A DNA stretch of 64,000 bases from Arbacia lixula (lineage: Eukaryota > Echinodermata > Echinoidea > Arbacioida > Arbaciidae). The stretch is from positions 10,980,395 through 11,044,394 of the forward strand of contig OZ022577.1 of assembly GCA_963669155.1 (NCBI GenBank), in the 5' to 3' direction. How positions within the stretch are numbered: position 1 is the stretch's first letter; every line of letters starts with the position of its first letter. Below are positions 37,701 through 45,467 of this stretch, piece by piece. The position numbers were made by a program, and so were the translations under genes. Below the pieces are notes generated by a model that saw only the letters and a program-made list of their open reading frames with translations, was not told where the DNA came from and made no database searches.

Positions 37701-39095
37701 TGAGAAATTCCTCCTGGTTTGTGCCACAACTCGCGACAGACACCATGACTGAAACTTTCACTTTCCCAAAACTAAGCAAACTTCGCCAACTCCTCCACAA
37801 AATTTGAGCCCCGACAAATTCCAGAGCAAATCCCTTTTAATAGCATTCACCCAACGACCTCCTATTCATTCCCTGCATTTGCTCGTGGCCATTCGTTGCA
37901 CTTGCTGGTCGATGAAAGAAATATTCTCCAAACCCACGCGCAGCTCTCTTCCCAAACCCTCATTCCTAACTCACAGCTCATACATTGGCAGACATATGGT
38001 TTGGACCTATAATTACAGCATCCTCTAACTGATATAAAGTTTGCGCTGGCTGGCGACTGCAGGACTTACATTTAAGTCTAGATCGTGCTCAGACAGAGTT
38101 TAAAAGTATCCCTCTACGTATAAAGTTGGTCATTTGACACATGGGGTCACTGTGAAGCGAGCCCCCTGTTTGATTGGATAGTCCTGCATCTGTGTCTAAC
38201 CAGCGGGTTGTTAATGGTCTCAGCACGGTGCTATGCTAGAGACCCCAGTTCCAACAAGGCAATGGTGTTAGGGGCTCCGCTGCATGCATGTTGTGATAAG
38301 ATCTTGTGTTTCTGTTTCCTTATGTCCATTTATTTGGTGATTTATTTTGGCTCGCAGTGTGATGCTGGGTCACTAAATGTGAGGCTTGATTCATGAGCCA
38401 TTCCAGATATGGTGTATGAGAGCTATCAAGGATGTAGGAAGTACATCTACCATTCCTCCTCATACGTTAGGCGGTGCATCTGATTTAATCTGTACGTTGT
38501 TTATCCAAATATTTAAGTGAAAGACAAGAATACAGCCTTCACGCACTTAAAATAACCTTAAATGAAATAACCTTAGTAAATTGCACACATATGTATACAA
38601 ATAAATCTTTACGCAAACACATTCATTTCTGATTGGGAAGCAAAGGAAACGATGAAGTGAAAGATAGAGGTAGTAAGAGTTGTGAAAGTATCTTCTGGTT
38701 TTTACATCATCCATATCAAATTTCATTTACATGTTTGGATTTTTTTTAATGTCAATCAGGTCTTACTTCATTCCCAAACCTATCAGCATCTGTTGATAAA
38801 TAATAACTGAAAATTATTCACAGAATATGTGGCCTCTCACCTCCCACGTTTTGTGGTTGACGTTGCTTGGAACTCTCATGTTGCCATGCCGACCTTTATT
38901 CTGTGTTTTGAGCCCTGACCTCTTCTGGCTGAACCAGCTGTGACCCTTGCCCTTGGACTGCTCCAATTGCTTGGGAGGGGTGGTCTGTTTCTTCTTCTTC
39001 TTCTTCAGCTTGGGTGAGGGTGGCGACTTGGCCCCCTGCTTGCTGTGTGCGGACGGGGAGAGAAAAGATTGCCAGAAGTCCATCGAAGCAAACAT
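1407..39095 (-). CDS. syne: Nesprin-like (SYNE) KASH-domain protein, 10 coding exons
   Basis: Predicted outer-nuclear-membrane protein of the LINC complex; its lumenal tail should bind SUN proteins and its cytoplasmic part should link the nucleus to the cytoskeleton. Coding exons in transcript order: 39095-38841, 35746-35624, 29590-29363, 26510-26338, 24047-23879, 12797-12583, 12002-11825, 6757-6539, 5159-2226, 1763-1407. All introns are GT-AG on the minus strand and the phases match at every join (0, 0, 0, 2, 0, 2, 0, 0, 0), giving about 1616 residues. Layout: basic head 1-85; spectrin-type repeat A about 86-200; Ser/Thr-rich linker about 215-275; repeat B about 278-372; repeat C about 396-515; acidic disordered region from 521; Lys/Arg patch near 1257-1271; KASH domain about 1551-1616. 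Exon boundaries are read by eye. Giant isoforms reaching upstream exons outside this model cannot be excluded. The KASH call is firm; orthology to a particular vertebrate SYNE gene is not established. Confidence 0.9.
1764..2225 (-). other. Intron 9 of the nesprin-like gene
   Basis: Short AT-rich intron between the acidic exon and the KASH exon. It contains about three head-to-tail copies of a 10-bp unit (CTACATGATA) near 2031-2058 and several TACATGTA palindromes. No other feature seen. Confidence 0.8.
2226..5159 (-). CDS. syne: Nesprin-like exon 9: 978-codon acidic region
   Basis: One very large exon, phase 0 at both ends (acceptor cctgcag then GGT TCC TCA; donor ATT GAG then GTGAGT). The first two thirds are packed with Asp/Glu runs such as EEEEDHDRE, KEEEDDEEEVELDDD and LDDDDC, broken by Ser-rich segments, and look intrinsically disordered. 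A basic patch, RKAKKNKRNKRR, lies about 740 codons in and could be a nuclear-localisation-like or lipid/nucleic-acid-contacting stretch. The last 150 residues are less acidic, with short predicted helices around EIVDLEKDVSDLL and TDRLIEQTSTLVDEL. The exon sits between the last spectrin repeat and the KASH domain, where vertebrate nesprins carry an adaptive domain, but I see no clear spectrin repeat inside it. Its CpG-richer codon use and open frame mark it as real coding sequence. Confidence 0.92.
5160..6538 (-). other. Intron 8 of the nesprin-like gene
   Basis: AT-rich intron. Its 3' half in plus-strand coordinates is filled by a TTAA-flanked foldback element (family B, listed separately). 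The remainder holds no frame or structure I recognise. Confidence 0.8.
5986..6508. mobile_element. Foldback MITE, family B, copy 1 (with duplicated end)
   Basis: Flanked by TTAA at 5982-5985 and 6509-6512. The left arm (AGCTCACCCTGAA, GGTTTCATnAAAAGCAGA, GTGACGTCACATG) recurs inverted in the right arm (TCTGCTTTTATCAAAACG, TTTCAGGGTGAACT). The first 60-70 bp are repeated: a truncated copy at 5986-6045, a stub, then the full end from 6062. Both arms contain TGACGTCA. No coding capacity, so non-autonomous. Confidence 0.8.
6539..6757 (-). CDS. syne: Nesprin-like exon 8: second half of spectrin repeat C
   Basis: 73 codons, phase 0 at both ends (acceptor catgctcag then GCT GTG; donor GTG AAG then GTAAGT). 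Heptad-like helices with the spectrin-repeat hallmark near the end of the exon, INVERRWQTVRTQSQEILSHL, in which the Trp follows basic residues as in the third helix of canonical repeats. It completes the repeat begun in the upstream exon 12002-11825. Confidence 0.92.
8760..11272. repeat. 11-bp-unit minisatellite, about 2.5 kb
   Basis: Continuous array of 11-mers of consensus MCCTYCTCTMA on the plus strand (CCCTCCTCTAA, CCCTTCTCTCA, ACCTCCTCTCA). They are often grouped in threes as 33-mers and mixed with variants such as CCCTCCTCTAT and CCTTCCTCCAT. The plus strand is almost pure pyrimidine plus A. The nesprin transcript therefore carries the purine strand, with GGGTTAG and GGGTGAG every 11 nt. 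The array resumes at 11644 after a transposon insertion. Confidence 0.97.
11277..11639. mobile_element. Foldback MITE, family A, copy 1
   Basis: 363-bp element with perfect TTAA duplications at 11273-11276 and 11640-11643. The long imperfect inverted arms start AGGGCATGTACTGTACTGGG and end in the complement (CCCAGTACAGTATATGCCCT). The inner arms share AAATGATCCACATTTG and CAAATGTGGATCATTTG. It is inserted in the minisatellite. A TTAA target is the hallmark of piggyBac-type transposition. It encodes no protein. Confidence 0.88.
11644..11822. repeat. Degenerate end of the 11-bp minisatellite
   Basis: More diverged 11-mers (CCCTCCTCTAA, CCCGCCTCTAA, CCCTCCTTTGG) continue after the foldback element. 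They run directly into the minus-strand 5' splice site of the exon 11825-12002, where the intron begins GTGAGTGTGAGAAGGG. Confidence 0.9.
11825..12002 (-). CDS. syne: Nesprin-like exon 7: first half of spectrin repeat C
   Basis: 178 bp, entered in phase 2 (acceptor ccccttcag then G AGT CCG) and left in phase 0 (ACC ATT CAG then GTGAGT). It encodes the first helix of a spectrin-type repeat (CEQAMSLALEVEDVIGQLKT, then the conserved helix Trp of TWL) and part of the second. Its donor abuts the minisatellite. An alternative acceptor 18 bp further in (cttcag before TAACTGC) is less likely because the upstream polypyrimidine tract serves the chosen site. Confidence 0.9.
12003..12582 (-). other. Intron 6 of the nesprin-like gene
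   Basis: 580-bp intron containing a tRNA-derived SINE-like fragment next to the downstream exon; otherwise AT-rich and featureless. Confidence 0.8.
12058..12135 (+). mobile_element. tRNA-derived SINE head
   Basis: It has an RNA polymerase III A box (TGGCCTAGTGGTAAGAGC) and B box (GGGTTCAAGCCC). The B box lies in a perfect T-arm stem, CTGGG paired with CCCAG. The anticodon arm does not fold and no proper acceptor stem closes, so it is a SINE remnant and not a working tRNA gene. The downstream body may extend to about 12300, but its end is unclear. Confidence 0.6.
12583..12797 (-). CDS. syne: Nesprin-like exon 6: second half of spectrin repeat B
   Basis: 215 bp, phase 0 in (tgtgcag then GGC TAT GAG) and phase 2 out (GCG GG then GTAAGG). 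It contains LEALNQQWLSLQQHI, the third-helix signature of a spectrin repeat, after a basic second helix. The exon ends in a run of six Thr encoded by ACC/ACA triplets (a trinucleotide microsatellite in coding sequence, plus-strand GGT near 12590-12605), probably a flexible linker between repeats B and C. Confidence 0.92.
14714..14883. mobile_element. Foldback MITE, family B, copy 2 (internally deleted)
   Basis: It starts GAAGGGATAGTTTTCCCTG, keeps GTTTCAATAAAAGCAGAAAT, GTGAAGGTTTGACGAAAAT and the diverged GTGAGGTCACATGC, then jumps to a right end GGGAACTATTCCT followed by TTAA. It is only about 170 bp against about 500 bp for full copies. Confidence 0.7.
17020..17610. repeat. Diverged direct repeat around two homopolymers
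   Basis: GTTGATGGTAGGCAGGCGATTAG (17097) recurs as GTTGATGGTAGGCAGATCATTAG (17553), each followed by CAGGGGT and preceded by AAGGCC and a GTTAA/GCACTAA stretch. Between them lie a G run of about 13 (17225-17237) and a C run of about 14 (17454-17467), giving an inverted arrangement. Origin unknown. Confidence 0.45.
18327..19004. mobile_element. TA-flanked inverted-repeat element with internal end repeats
   Basis: 678 bp bounded by inverted termini CCCCGTTTAGATCTACC and GGTAGATCTAAACGGGG, each next to TA. The motif CCGTTTAGATC recurs inside at about 18428, 18798 and 18922. The interior is CpG-rich compared with the flanks and codes for nothing recognisable. This looks like a non-autonomous DNA transposon; the superfamily is not resolved. 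Confidence 0.78.
19647..19670. repeat. Poly-T tract
   Basis: 24 consecutive T. No retroposon body recognised beside it. Confidence 0.9.
20310..20870. repeat. Minisatellite, four copies of about 140 bp
   Basis: Four head-to-tail units starting GTGAACACTGCCCAACATGA (first bases near 20321, 20460, 20600, 20737). Each contains GGAATAGATCAGGGGATGGG, TGGTTTGAGCTTGTAT, CAACCATCAATCTC and CCTACATCACTTGG. Copies are roughly 85-90% alike. No long frame is conserved between copies. Confidence 0.88.
20946..20964. repeat. Poly-C tract
   Basis: About 19 consecutive C directly after the last 140-bp minisatellite unit. Confidence 0.95.
21496..22950. mobile_element. TIR-bounded element made of 165-bp tandem units and a GGAC tail
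   Basis: It begins TATGCCTCCGCC and ends with the complement GGCGGAGGCATA. Inside are seven or eight diverged tandem units spaced 156-173 bp (anchor TTCATTGACCTTTGACC near 21606, 21711, 21883, 22046, 22202, 22375, 22537 and 22697). Then come a unique 90-bp segment, a (GGAC)n/TACG block (22831-22905) and a terminal hairpin GCCTCCGGCCAC-TTC-GTGGCGGAGGC. Short frames with RTDG repeats are only the tetranucleotide. No transposase. Confidence 0.75.
23397..23809. mobile_element. Foldback MITE, family C
   Basis: 413 bp between TTAA at 23393-23396 and 23810-23813. The left arm starts AGGAGTATCAAACCCTGAAA and the right arm ends GGATTTCAGTTCCCT. The inner arms pair, for example ATGTAGAATAACCAGAGAAA with TTTCACTGATTTTTCTACAT. 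Non-coding. Confidence 0.75.
23879..24047 (-). CDS. syne: Nesprin-like exon 5: start of spectrin repeat B
   Basis: 169 bp, entered in phase 2 (ttacacag then G TTC TCC) and left in phase 0 (TGC AAG then GTACAG). A Ser/Thr/Asn-rich linker (ANTSTSNSSSLSS) leads into the first helix FEVLYNELSDWLNDM, whose Trp is the conserved helix-1 position of spectrin repeats. It joins exon 12797-12583 to make a repeat of normal length. Confidence 0.9.
24048..26337 (-). other. Intron 4 of the nesprin-like gene
   Basis: AT-rich, 2.3 kb. Apart from a 222-bp TA-flanked inverted-repeat element at 25.8-26.0 kb I see no gene or repeat. Confidence 0.75.
25821..26042. mobile_element. Small TA-flanked foldback element
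   Basis: The left end TACTGTATACGCCATATATT is the inverted partner of the right end AATGTATGGCGTACACAGTA. Inner arms also pair (TTCGTGAGTCTAATTTTTTG with CGACTCACAAAATTCGCG). 222 bp, non-coding, with a TA dinucleotide at each border. Confidence 0.75.
26338..26510 (-). CDS. syne: Nesprin-like exon 4: linker between repeats A and B
   Basis: 173 bp, phase 0 in (tttccctcag then AGC TGC) and phase 2 out (ACC AGC AG then GTACTG). It starts with a helix (NELVVEETRDAIEFMRMKLR) that probably closes repeat A, then becomes a Ser/Thr/Pro/Arg-rich linker (SPVTVSISQSTPSHSRKPGT) that may be phosphorylated. Confidence 0.88.
26511..29362 (-). other. Intron 3 of the nesprin-like gene
   Basis: 2.85-kb AT-rich intron with one CA microsatellite (28671-28730). 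A stretch at about 26880-27100 is less AT-rich and of higher complexity, but I can assign no function. Confidence 0.75.
28671..28730. repeat. (CA)n microsatellite
   Basis: About 24 uninterrupted CA dinucleotides from 28684, preceded by an imperfect CA stretch. Confidence 0.96.
29363..29590 (-). CDS. syne: Nesprin-like exon 3: second half of spectrin repeat A
   Basis: 76 codons, phase 0 on both sides (aaactacag then GCC TTT TCA; donor AAA GGG then GTATGA). It contains LRSRLQAVVSDWNLLERSLD, the third helix of a spectrin-type repeat with its central Trp, preceded by an Asp/Ser/Pro loop. It pairs with the first helix encoded in exon 35746-35624. Confidence 0.9.
31044..31133. mobile_element. Short foldback element, family D, copy 1
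   Basis: TTAA at 31040 and 31134. The ends CCTCTCTGTATGCCA and TGTGACACATAAAGGG are imperfect inverted partners. The interior shares AATAATGCAnATAAnTCC with the copy near 45.4 kb. Confidence 0.65.
33991..34077. mobile_element. Short foldback element, family D, copy 2
   Basis: The ends ACCCTTTGTGTGCCA and TGGCACACGAAGGGT are nearly perfect inverted repeats, with TTAA on the right border. About 87 bp, far too short to code. Confidence 0.7.
35624..35746 (-). CDS. syne: Nesprin-like exon 2: first helix of spectrin repeat A
   Basis: 41 codons, phase 0 in and out (taacctgcag then GTG TTC AAC; donor CAC TTG then GTATGT). The first helix LDQVTSWLQEAVQF carries the conserved Trp, followed by a Pro/His-containing loop. 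The exon directly follows the initiator exon in phase. Confidence 0.9.
36085..36194. repeat. 110-bp near-perfect hairpin
   Basis: The left arm TGCAATGGACAGAATATTTC pairs with the right arm GAAATATTCTGTCCATTGCA. Pairing continues inward (GGTGAAAGATGAAA with TTTCATCTTTCAC, ATTCAAC with GTTGAAT) around a loop of about 4-6 nt. The bases AATGGACA recur at 36352. It could be a young foldback element or a transcribed hairpin RNA. Confidence 0.75.
36963..36985. repeat. Poly-C tract
   Basis: C-run broken by one A, followed by an A-run. Confidence 0.9.
37043..37368. mobile_element. Foldback MITE, family A, copy 2
   Basis: 326 bp with TTAA on both sides (37039-37042, 37369-37372). Same ends (AGGGAATATACTGTACTGGG; CCCAGTATAGTATGTCCT) and same arm core (CAAATGATCCACAT, ATGTGGATCATTTG) as the copy in the minisatellite. 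Non-coding. Confidence 0.87.
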
Positions 39096-39210
39096 CTTGG
39101 CATGATATGGGGATGACGCGATGTGACAGAAGGCTTCCTTTGATTGGATGAGTACTGGTAGAGCGAGTGAATTCTATTCCACAGGATGTCCAGCTACGAC
39201 CATATGATAT
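38841..39210 (-). CDS. syne: Nesprin-like exon 1 of the coding region: 5' UTR plus N-terminal head
   Basis: The ATG at 39095 (context GCCAAGATGT, A at -3) opens 85 codons ending AAA ACG TGG GAG before GTGAGA. The in-frame TAG 84 bp upstream makes this ATG a true start. Bases 39096-39210 are 5' UTR, entered through an acceptor with a long T-rich tract (tttttttgtag), so a non-coding exon lies further upstream. The head begins MFASMDFWQSF and is then strongly basic with a Lys run (KLKKKKKKQ) from AAG repeats. It has no calponin-homology domains, so this isoform should not bind actin the way giant nesprins do. Confidence 0.85.
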
Positions 39211-42200
39211 CTACAAAAAAAACAAAAAAAAAAACAAGAGGAATACTTTTAATCAGCCACATAATTTCAGAGCAAACTTGTACAGGTAGCATTTTGCCCT
39301 AGTCGATCTCAGTTTGGGGTGTGACATTAATGTACACTGTACCTGTAGGCTACTGCTGGAGGAAACATCACAGAATGTTCCCACTACTTACGTCATACTG
39401 AGGGGGTTTGCACTGCACTGAGGAAACATACATACAGTAAGTCACAAGCCCAAGGCCAGTAACCTACATGTACATGTATTTATTCCTAAAGAAGCAGTGC
39501 AGAATCCCCAAAGTTTAAATGAGCAGTGCAAAACCCTGAAGTTTAAACATTCTGTGATTTTTAAAACAACAAAGCCAACATCTGATATACTGTATTATTC
39601 AGGTTTAATAGTCTACTGAGAATTTGGTCTATATTATTAGTAATATGTGTCAGAATACATCAAGTCCACCTCGCCCACTTGGCCTGTACTAGACTAACCT
39701 AAATACATGTAATATAAACATGTATTGCAACTAAACCTGCACTTGCCATGCAATGTGATGCCATGCTGTGATCGATGTGATATTAGCACCAAATATTTAC
39801 TCTGTAGCTAAGATTGGGGACCCTTTGAGTCAAATGCAAAGAGAATTGAAGATATGATGTCATACATAATGTACATTATGCACATTTATTTATCATAGAT
39901 AATCAGCAGTACGAGAGAAGTCCTTTAAAAAAACAAATACAGGTGCACTTGAGTTGGAAAGTAAATATGTGTTTAAGTAGTGACTAATTCACTTCATATT
40001 TCAATTCGTACATGTATAGTGACTAGTAAGTCTTTAGGTAAACACCACAAAACCGCATTTCATCCGGTGGGGGACAGCACATCCTTGAATAAAACTGAAT
40101 GTGGATGGTGGTCCAACCATTCACCTTGACAAATTCAGTTCATTTCATTAAATATACCAAATAAAGTGCATTGAATAGGAAGAATGAAGATGAATGTGAT
40201 CATGTGATAAGAGTTTTGGCCCTTCATTTGTATGCGAGGTATTATCCTCACAAAGCACATATTCAGTAGATCTATGCAACTTAAACATGGGTATTGTGAA
40301 GTATTTTACAAAGTAGTAATGACCTTTTGATGTTAATTGTTTGTCAAGCTACTGTATTTATACATGTCACCATTGTATGTTGAACTCAAACCAGCCTTCA
40401 GATGCAATGTTTGTTTTAATAAAACTTTCAATTCAACTCCTTTCAATTCAAGCACTTTTTGTCAATTTAATCAAACATGTACAGTACATGTATGTGTACG
40501 TAACGTATAGACTTTTCATTTTCTTTTCACAGAATGTGTGCATTTTAATGTAAACTTGTACATTTTACATTTAAGCTTGTAGGGAGTTCCCTCCTACTGT
40601 ACATACACCTCACTGGTCAAACCTAGTGTTCTACCTTTTGAGATATCGAAATTGACAAGGCAGAATACTTGGGGAAATTGGCATTTCACAAGTCAACAAG
40701 ATGAAGGACATGATAATTATGTTAACCTTTTACTTACATTTCTGTGCCACTACATGTATTACCCACAAAACCTATATGTACATGTAATGTATAGGGTAGC
40801 ATTTTGTACCATGCTGAAACTGAGCTACACCATCATTTGCAGTTCTTTTAAAGCAATTAGATTAACTTCCGCTGCATACCAACATGTACAAAAGTACAAA
40901 CTTAACTTCCACATATAAACAGGCACATGTACAGTATCATGTACATGTTAAATACTTTGAGACACTCCTTGTCCAGCTCATACAGTGAAAACACTGTGAG
41001 AGCATGGCATGATTGTACAAACATGTAAAGATGACATGTACTCCACAACATCCACAGTTGTACTATCCAGTTCATGTAGGGTTCCATAATGACCAAATTA
41101 GAATCCCCCACGGAAGTCAATGTGCGTCAATAGCCAATTAAAACTTAGTCATTCTGTTATCGATTTCCCCCTTCCTCCAACCAATTAATTCGCGGAACCA
41201 CGAGCATTCATAGAGTACACTGCGTCGTTCATGTACATGAACAATGTAGTCGAATATGCAGACACCTGCGTTCATATTATTCACAGTATGAATACCGGTA
41301 TTGATTAATTTTATAACAGAATATGAAAGTCAAAGTGGAGGTTTTCATGAATATCAGAGAAACGTCTCTCACACTCACAGAACCAGATGGGAAAACCATT
41401 CAAATTAAAGGAGAAGATTTCTATGAAAGGGCTGAACTCTAAACACCTCTGGCTGCTCCCAGACAATGAGTGAGAGGTTCAACCATGGTACAGTCAGGTT
41501 CAATGGGGGTCAATGATCATCTGTCAAAGTCAGATAGGAGAAGGCACAAAGCCAGTCTTTTGTTGTACAATATGTAGGTCCTTGATCACGCATTAATTCA
41601 ACTCTGTGGGTGATCGATGGTTTTTGCTTACTGAATTTCAGACATACTTTACATGTACATGTATGTATGTACTTTGTATTTCAGTTTGCTTTAACTTCTA
41701 TGGATGTCCATTATAATAAATACTAGAGCATGATGTACATGTACAATTTACTTTATTATGCCAATCATACTATTTTATAAGAGATACTGAAGATTAAACT
41801 TTGCATCTTGTACCTAGTATCAAAGCTACACTGCATTCACAACTCTTTTCTGTGTGCATAATACATTGTACACTGTCCGAGCGCAATTCACATGTAGCAT
41901 TCTGCAATGTGGAAAGCTCCACCTCATTTCACAAATGTATGTGAGCATTGCAGAGAGAAGGGGCAAGACAGTAGTTTGCAAGCACAAACCCTAGTCAATC
42001 AGTCAGTGAGTCTGCATGATCAATGATTTTATGTACAGAGACCATGCATGCACTAAACTGCCCAGGCCACAATGATACACAGTGCATTCAGTATGTTGTA
42101 CGGCTCTCCTGACATTGTAAAGCAACTGGCAATAGTCTTCCAGCTTTACAGACACATTTTGAGACAGCCATACAGTTGAGTCTGTGCCTGGAGAATAGAT

Positions 42201-42616
42201 CATCTAGACAGGAAGCCATCCACAGCATAGCCTAAGCTCTAGGCTGTGAAATCTGTTTATTTCTGGCATGTGACTGCAACCATAACTATTGGCACGGTGT
42301 AACGAAAGAGCACTATGGATCTATAGAAAAACAGGATTTATCTCACTTGATCAGTCATAAGGGAATATCTGATGATATGCCAGGCATACCTTACCAATAT
42401 TCTCAACAATGGTTTTGCAATGCTAGTGATCATATGGGCTAACATTTAGCTGTAATTTGGTGCACTTACACATCGTACATTGTAATTACAGTAAAGCTGA
42501 TAAGTCTGAAATTGGTACTCTTTGTATATTCTACATCTTCCCAGAGTACAGGAAGGCAAGGACATTCCATTTGTTTATATTTTCAGACAGTTTTTAGATA
42601 CCAGCGCTACAGTAAG

Positions 42617-43193
42617 CAAATAATCAGCGTTGGTGAGGGTGATGGGACGGACTATCACTTCCGAGGCGATCTGGATGTAGCTATCTTTCCGAAGCGCAGC
42701 TGAGGAAAGATAGCGTATACACTCAGATCGCCGAGGAAGTGATAGCTCGTCTCATTGCCTGAAACCAAAAGTTGATTATTTGCTTCATATTCCACATCTG
42801 AAACCAAATATCTATACCAAAAATGACAATTTGACGTAAAAAAAGAACGCCATGTTTACTTATCCCCATAACCCCGAGCCGCTGCCGTGGGGAACACGCG
42901 TTAGGACGCGCATTAGGACGCGTATTAGGACGCGTATTAGGACGCGCATTAGGACGCGTTAGATGTCAAGTGATAGTCTGAGTGTAACGCACTTTTATTT
43001 TGCGCGTACTCAAAATATTAATCACGCATTAGGACAGTGAGGAGTGAAGAGATCAGCGAAACCAAAAAGTACTATCACCTAGAGTGTAACGAACTTTTAT
43101 TCTCAGGTGATCTGATAGGAAAAACTACGCCTCATCACGTGATCAACTCTTGACCAATCATATAGCAACATTCTTAGTATGTGGAATATAATA
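42617..43193. mobile_element. Composite palindromic element, copy 1
   Basis: Homologous over its whole length to 59931-60533. Part 1 (42617-42783) folds back: CAAATAATCA at its start pairs with GATTATTTG, and CTATCACTTCCGAGGCGATC pairs with GATCGCCGAGGAAGTGATAG around a second hairpin. Part 2 is bounded by ATATTCCACAT and ATGTGGAATAT and includes tandem 12-13-bp CpG-rich units (GGACGCGCATTA) at 42900-42962. No coding frame. Confidence 0.8.
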
Positions 43194-45378
43194 AACTATA
43201 TCCCCATGAAGGCATTGCTACCCACACTCCCAAGCCTAGAACCTAGGCTAGGCACAGCAGAGAAACATCTTCACCTTTCTGGCCTCATGATGCATGTTCA
43301 CGCTTCATGGAAATGCAGGTGATGCGCTTGGCAGTGAGTCTTGCCATATTGGCAACTTCTCCCATCCCACACTTCTCCCATCACAAGAAAGTGTCAAGTC
43401 TCACAACATTAGACACTGAGTATGCTAGTGACTTCAGTTGAGCTTTTATAGATATAACGCATGCCTTGAAAGGCTCCTGCTTTCTTAAATAATTTACATG
43501 ATTTCATTAGGTCTGTAGGGTAGTTGGTACAATGTACATACCTGCACTACGCGTCCTTCCCCTTATTCTTCCATGGCTCCAAGTTGATCGTTTATCAACA
43601 AACCAACCTATTTTAAGCATTTTATAAATTAATAGCAGGCCTAGTGAACTATCTAGGGTATAATTCATGATCAGATAAATTGCCAGGCATACATGTACCT
43701 TCACTTGCAACAAACACCCCCTACGCCAGAATTTACTGTATATGAAGACTTGCAATGTACATGATAAGCCTATATACATAAATAATGTGTGGACAAGAGC
43801 TCTGTACATTTAAAAGCTCAATACAAAATAAGTAACAATAATATTACATACAGTGAGTGAGTGTGAAGCAGAACTGAACTAAGTTCTACAGTACATATGA
43901 AGGTGATCATATACAGTACATGTACACTACATGTCTACTGTGTATAGTACATAAATTATGTTTTAAACTGCTAAAACTACTTGTACCATACATACATAAC
44001 TTAACAATACCAACAGAAGGCAGCAACAACAATAACATTTAGATTAGAGCTTTACATATTTTTGGTGTAAAAAGGAATATCAGTTTACCCTGTAAGCCCA
44101 CACAACAGCTCAAAGGAATTGGCAAAGGGAAAGGGAAAGGGAAGAAAGGGAAGAAACTGCAGTTTTAAACTGCGGTATATTTTGTGAAGTTCAGCATGAA
44201 ACATGATGCTTTTTAGGCTAAAGCATGTTTCATGCCAAACTGCAATTTAAATGTTTTGTACTGAATCTTATAGACTATGCCACATGTAACCCTTTAAAAA
44301 ACATATTTCCCCATTCCCCTGCTCCATCACATTCTGTCCAAGCAGGCAGACTCTGCCTACAGGCACACTGACACACTTTATGCCTTATTTGTGGGGTGAA
44401 AGCGTGCTGCAGTAAATGTCAAGTAATTGTGAGATGTGGGCGGGGCAAATGAAACGCGGCACTACCATAAACCTCTTCAAGCTTGAACAGTACACCCACC
44501 TCTGTTCTCTGCAGCAGGGCTCTCTCTCGCCTCAACAGCACATGGTTTGAAATAGTTATCAATATGAAAACTACAAAATATCATGAGCAAACCTTTTTTG
44601 CTTTATCTACATGTACATAAATTGAGTGCAAATACATGGTATCACACAAGGAAATTAGTCCTTTAGGTGGTGACGAGTCTTTTTTACCACAAGTAAAACT
44701 AATTAAATTGTTACTCTCCCCCACCTCTAAAAGTATGTATCATACATAACTTGAGCATTTCACCTGTGCAAGACGGCAAAAATTTATTCTCTTAATAATT
44801 ATCACACGTTCAGATTGTACCAATTGGGGAGCACATGACTTTTGCCTTCATGCACATCATCTTGTGCAAATGAGTATACTGTACATATTGCAAAACCGCT
44901 ATGCTACGTAATGTAATTGTACATGGAGGTACATAGTGCATGTACATGTACAATGTAGGAGGGGATGGAGTGTCCCAAATCTTCAAGACAACACCCATGT
45001 ATTATATAAAACCATGGGGGTATGACAGTCAGCCCTATGCCCTTTTAAAAGGGTACATTGAATTATAATGAACTGTACATATGCATAGTACATCCCCCTT
45101 GGGAAATAATTCACCTACTGTACAGAACCATGCTGTGTAGATAATGATGAGGGATGCCATCCTCAGAAACTCATCAGGACTGAGGTCTCAAGAGCATGAC
45201 CAATCAACTGTTGTGACACAAGATTTGGAGACACACATCATTGGTGCTATATCTCCATTGATGACATCTTGATAATTACCTCATTATCATAGTGCTGCAT
45301 ACATGAAATATCCATGAAGCCTTCTTTAATATAAGTCTGTACTTTGTGCTTTGACGTATATGTACAATGAATCTTTAA

Positions 45379-45467
45379 CTTTTTGAGTGCCACTTGCAGC
45401 TTTCGTTACAAATAATGCAAATAATTCCCATAGAGCAAGGGTTTACATGTATCTGGCACACAGAAGG
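45379..45467. mobile_element. Short foldback element, family D, copy 3
   Basis: Starts after TTAA with CTTTTTGAGTGCCA and ends TCTGGCACACAGAAGG. The interior AATAATGCAAATAATTCC matches copy 1. The right border TTAT has decayed from TTAA. Confidence 0.6.

Larger units (their letters stand above)
35747..38840 (-). other. Intron 1 (first between coding exons) of the nesprin-like gene
   Basis: 3.1 kb. Contains a 110-bp hairpin (36.1 kb), a poly-C tract (36963-36985), a family-A foldback element (37.04 kb) and a short GA run (37629-37643). Positions 37690-38420 are more CpG- and complexity-rich without a coding frame. Confidence 0.75.
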
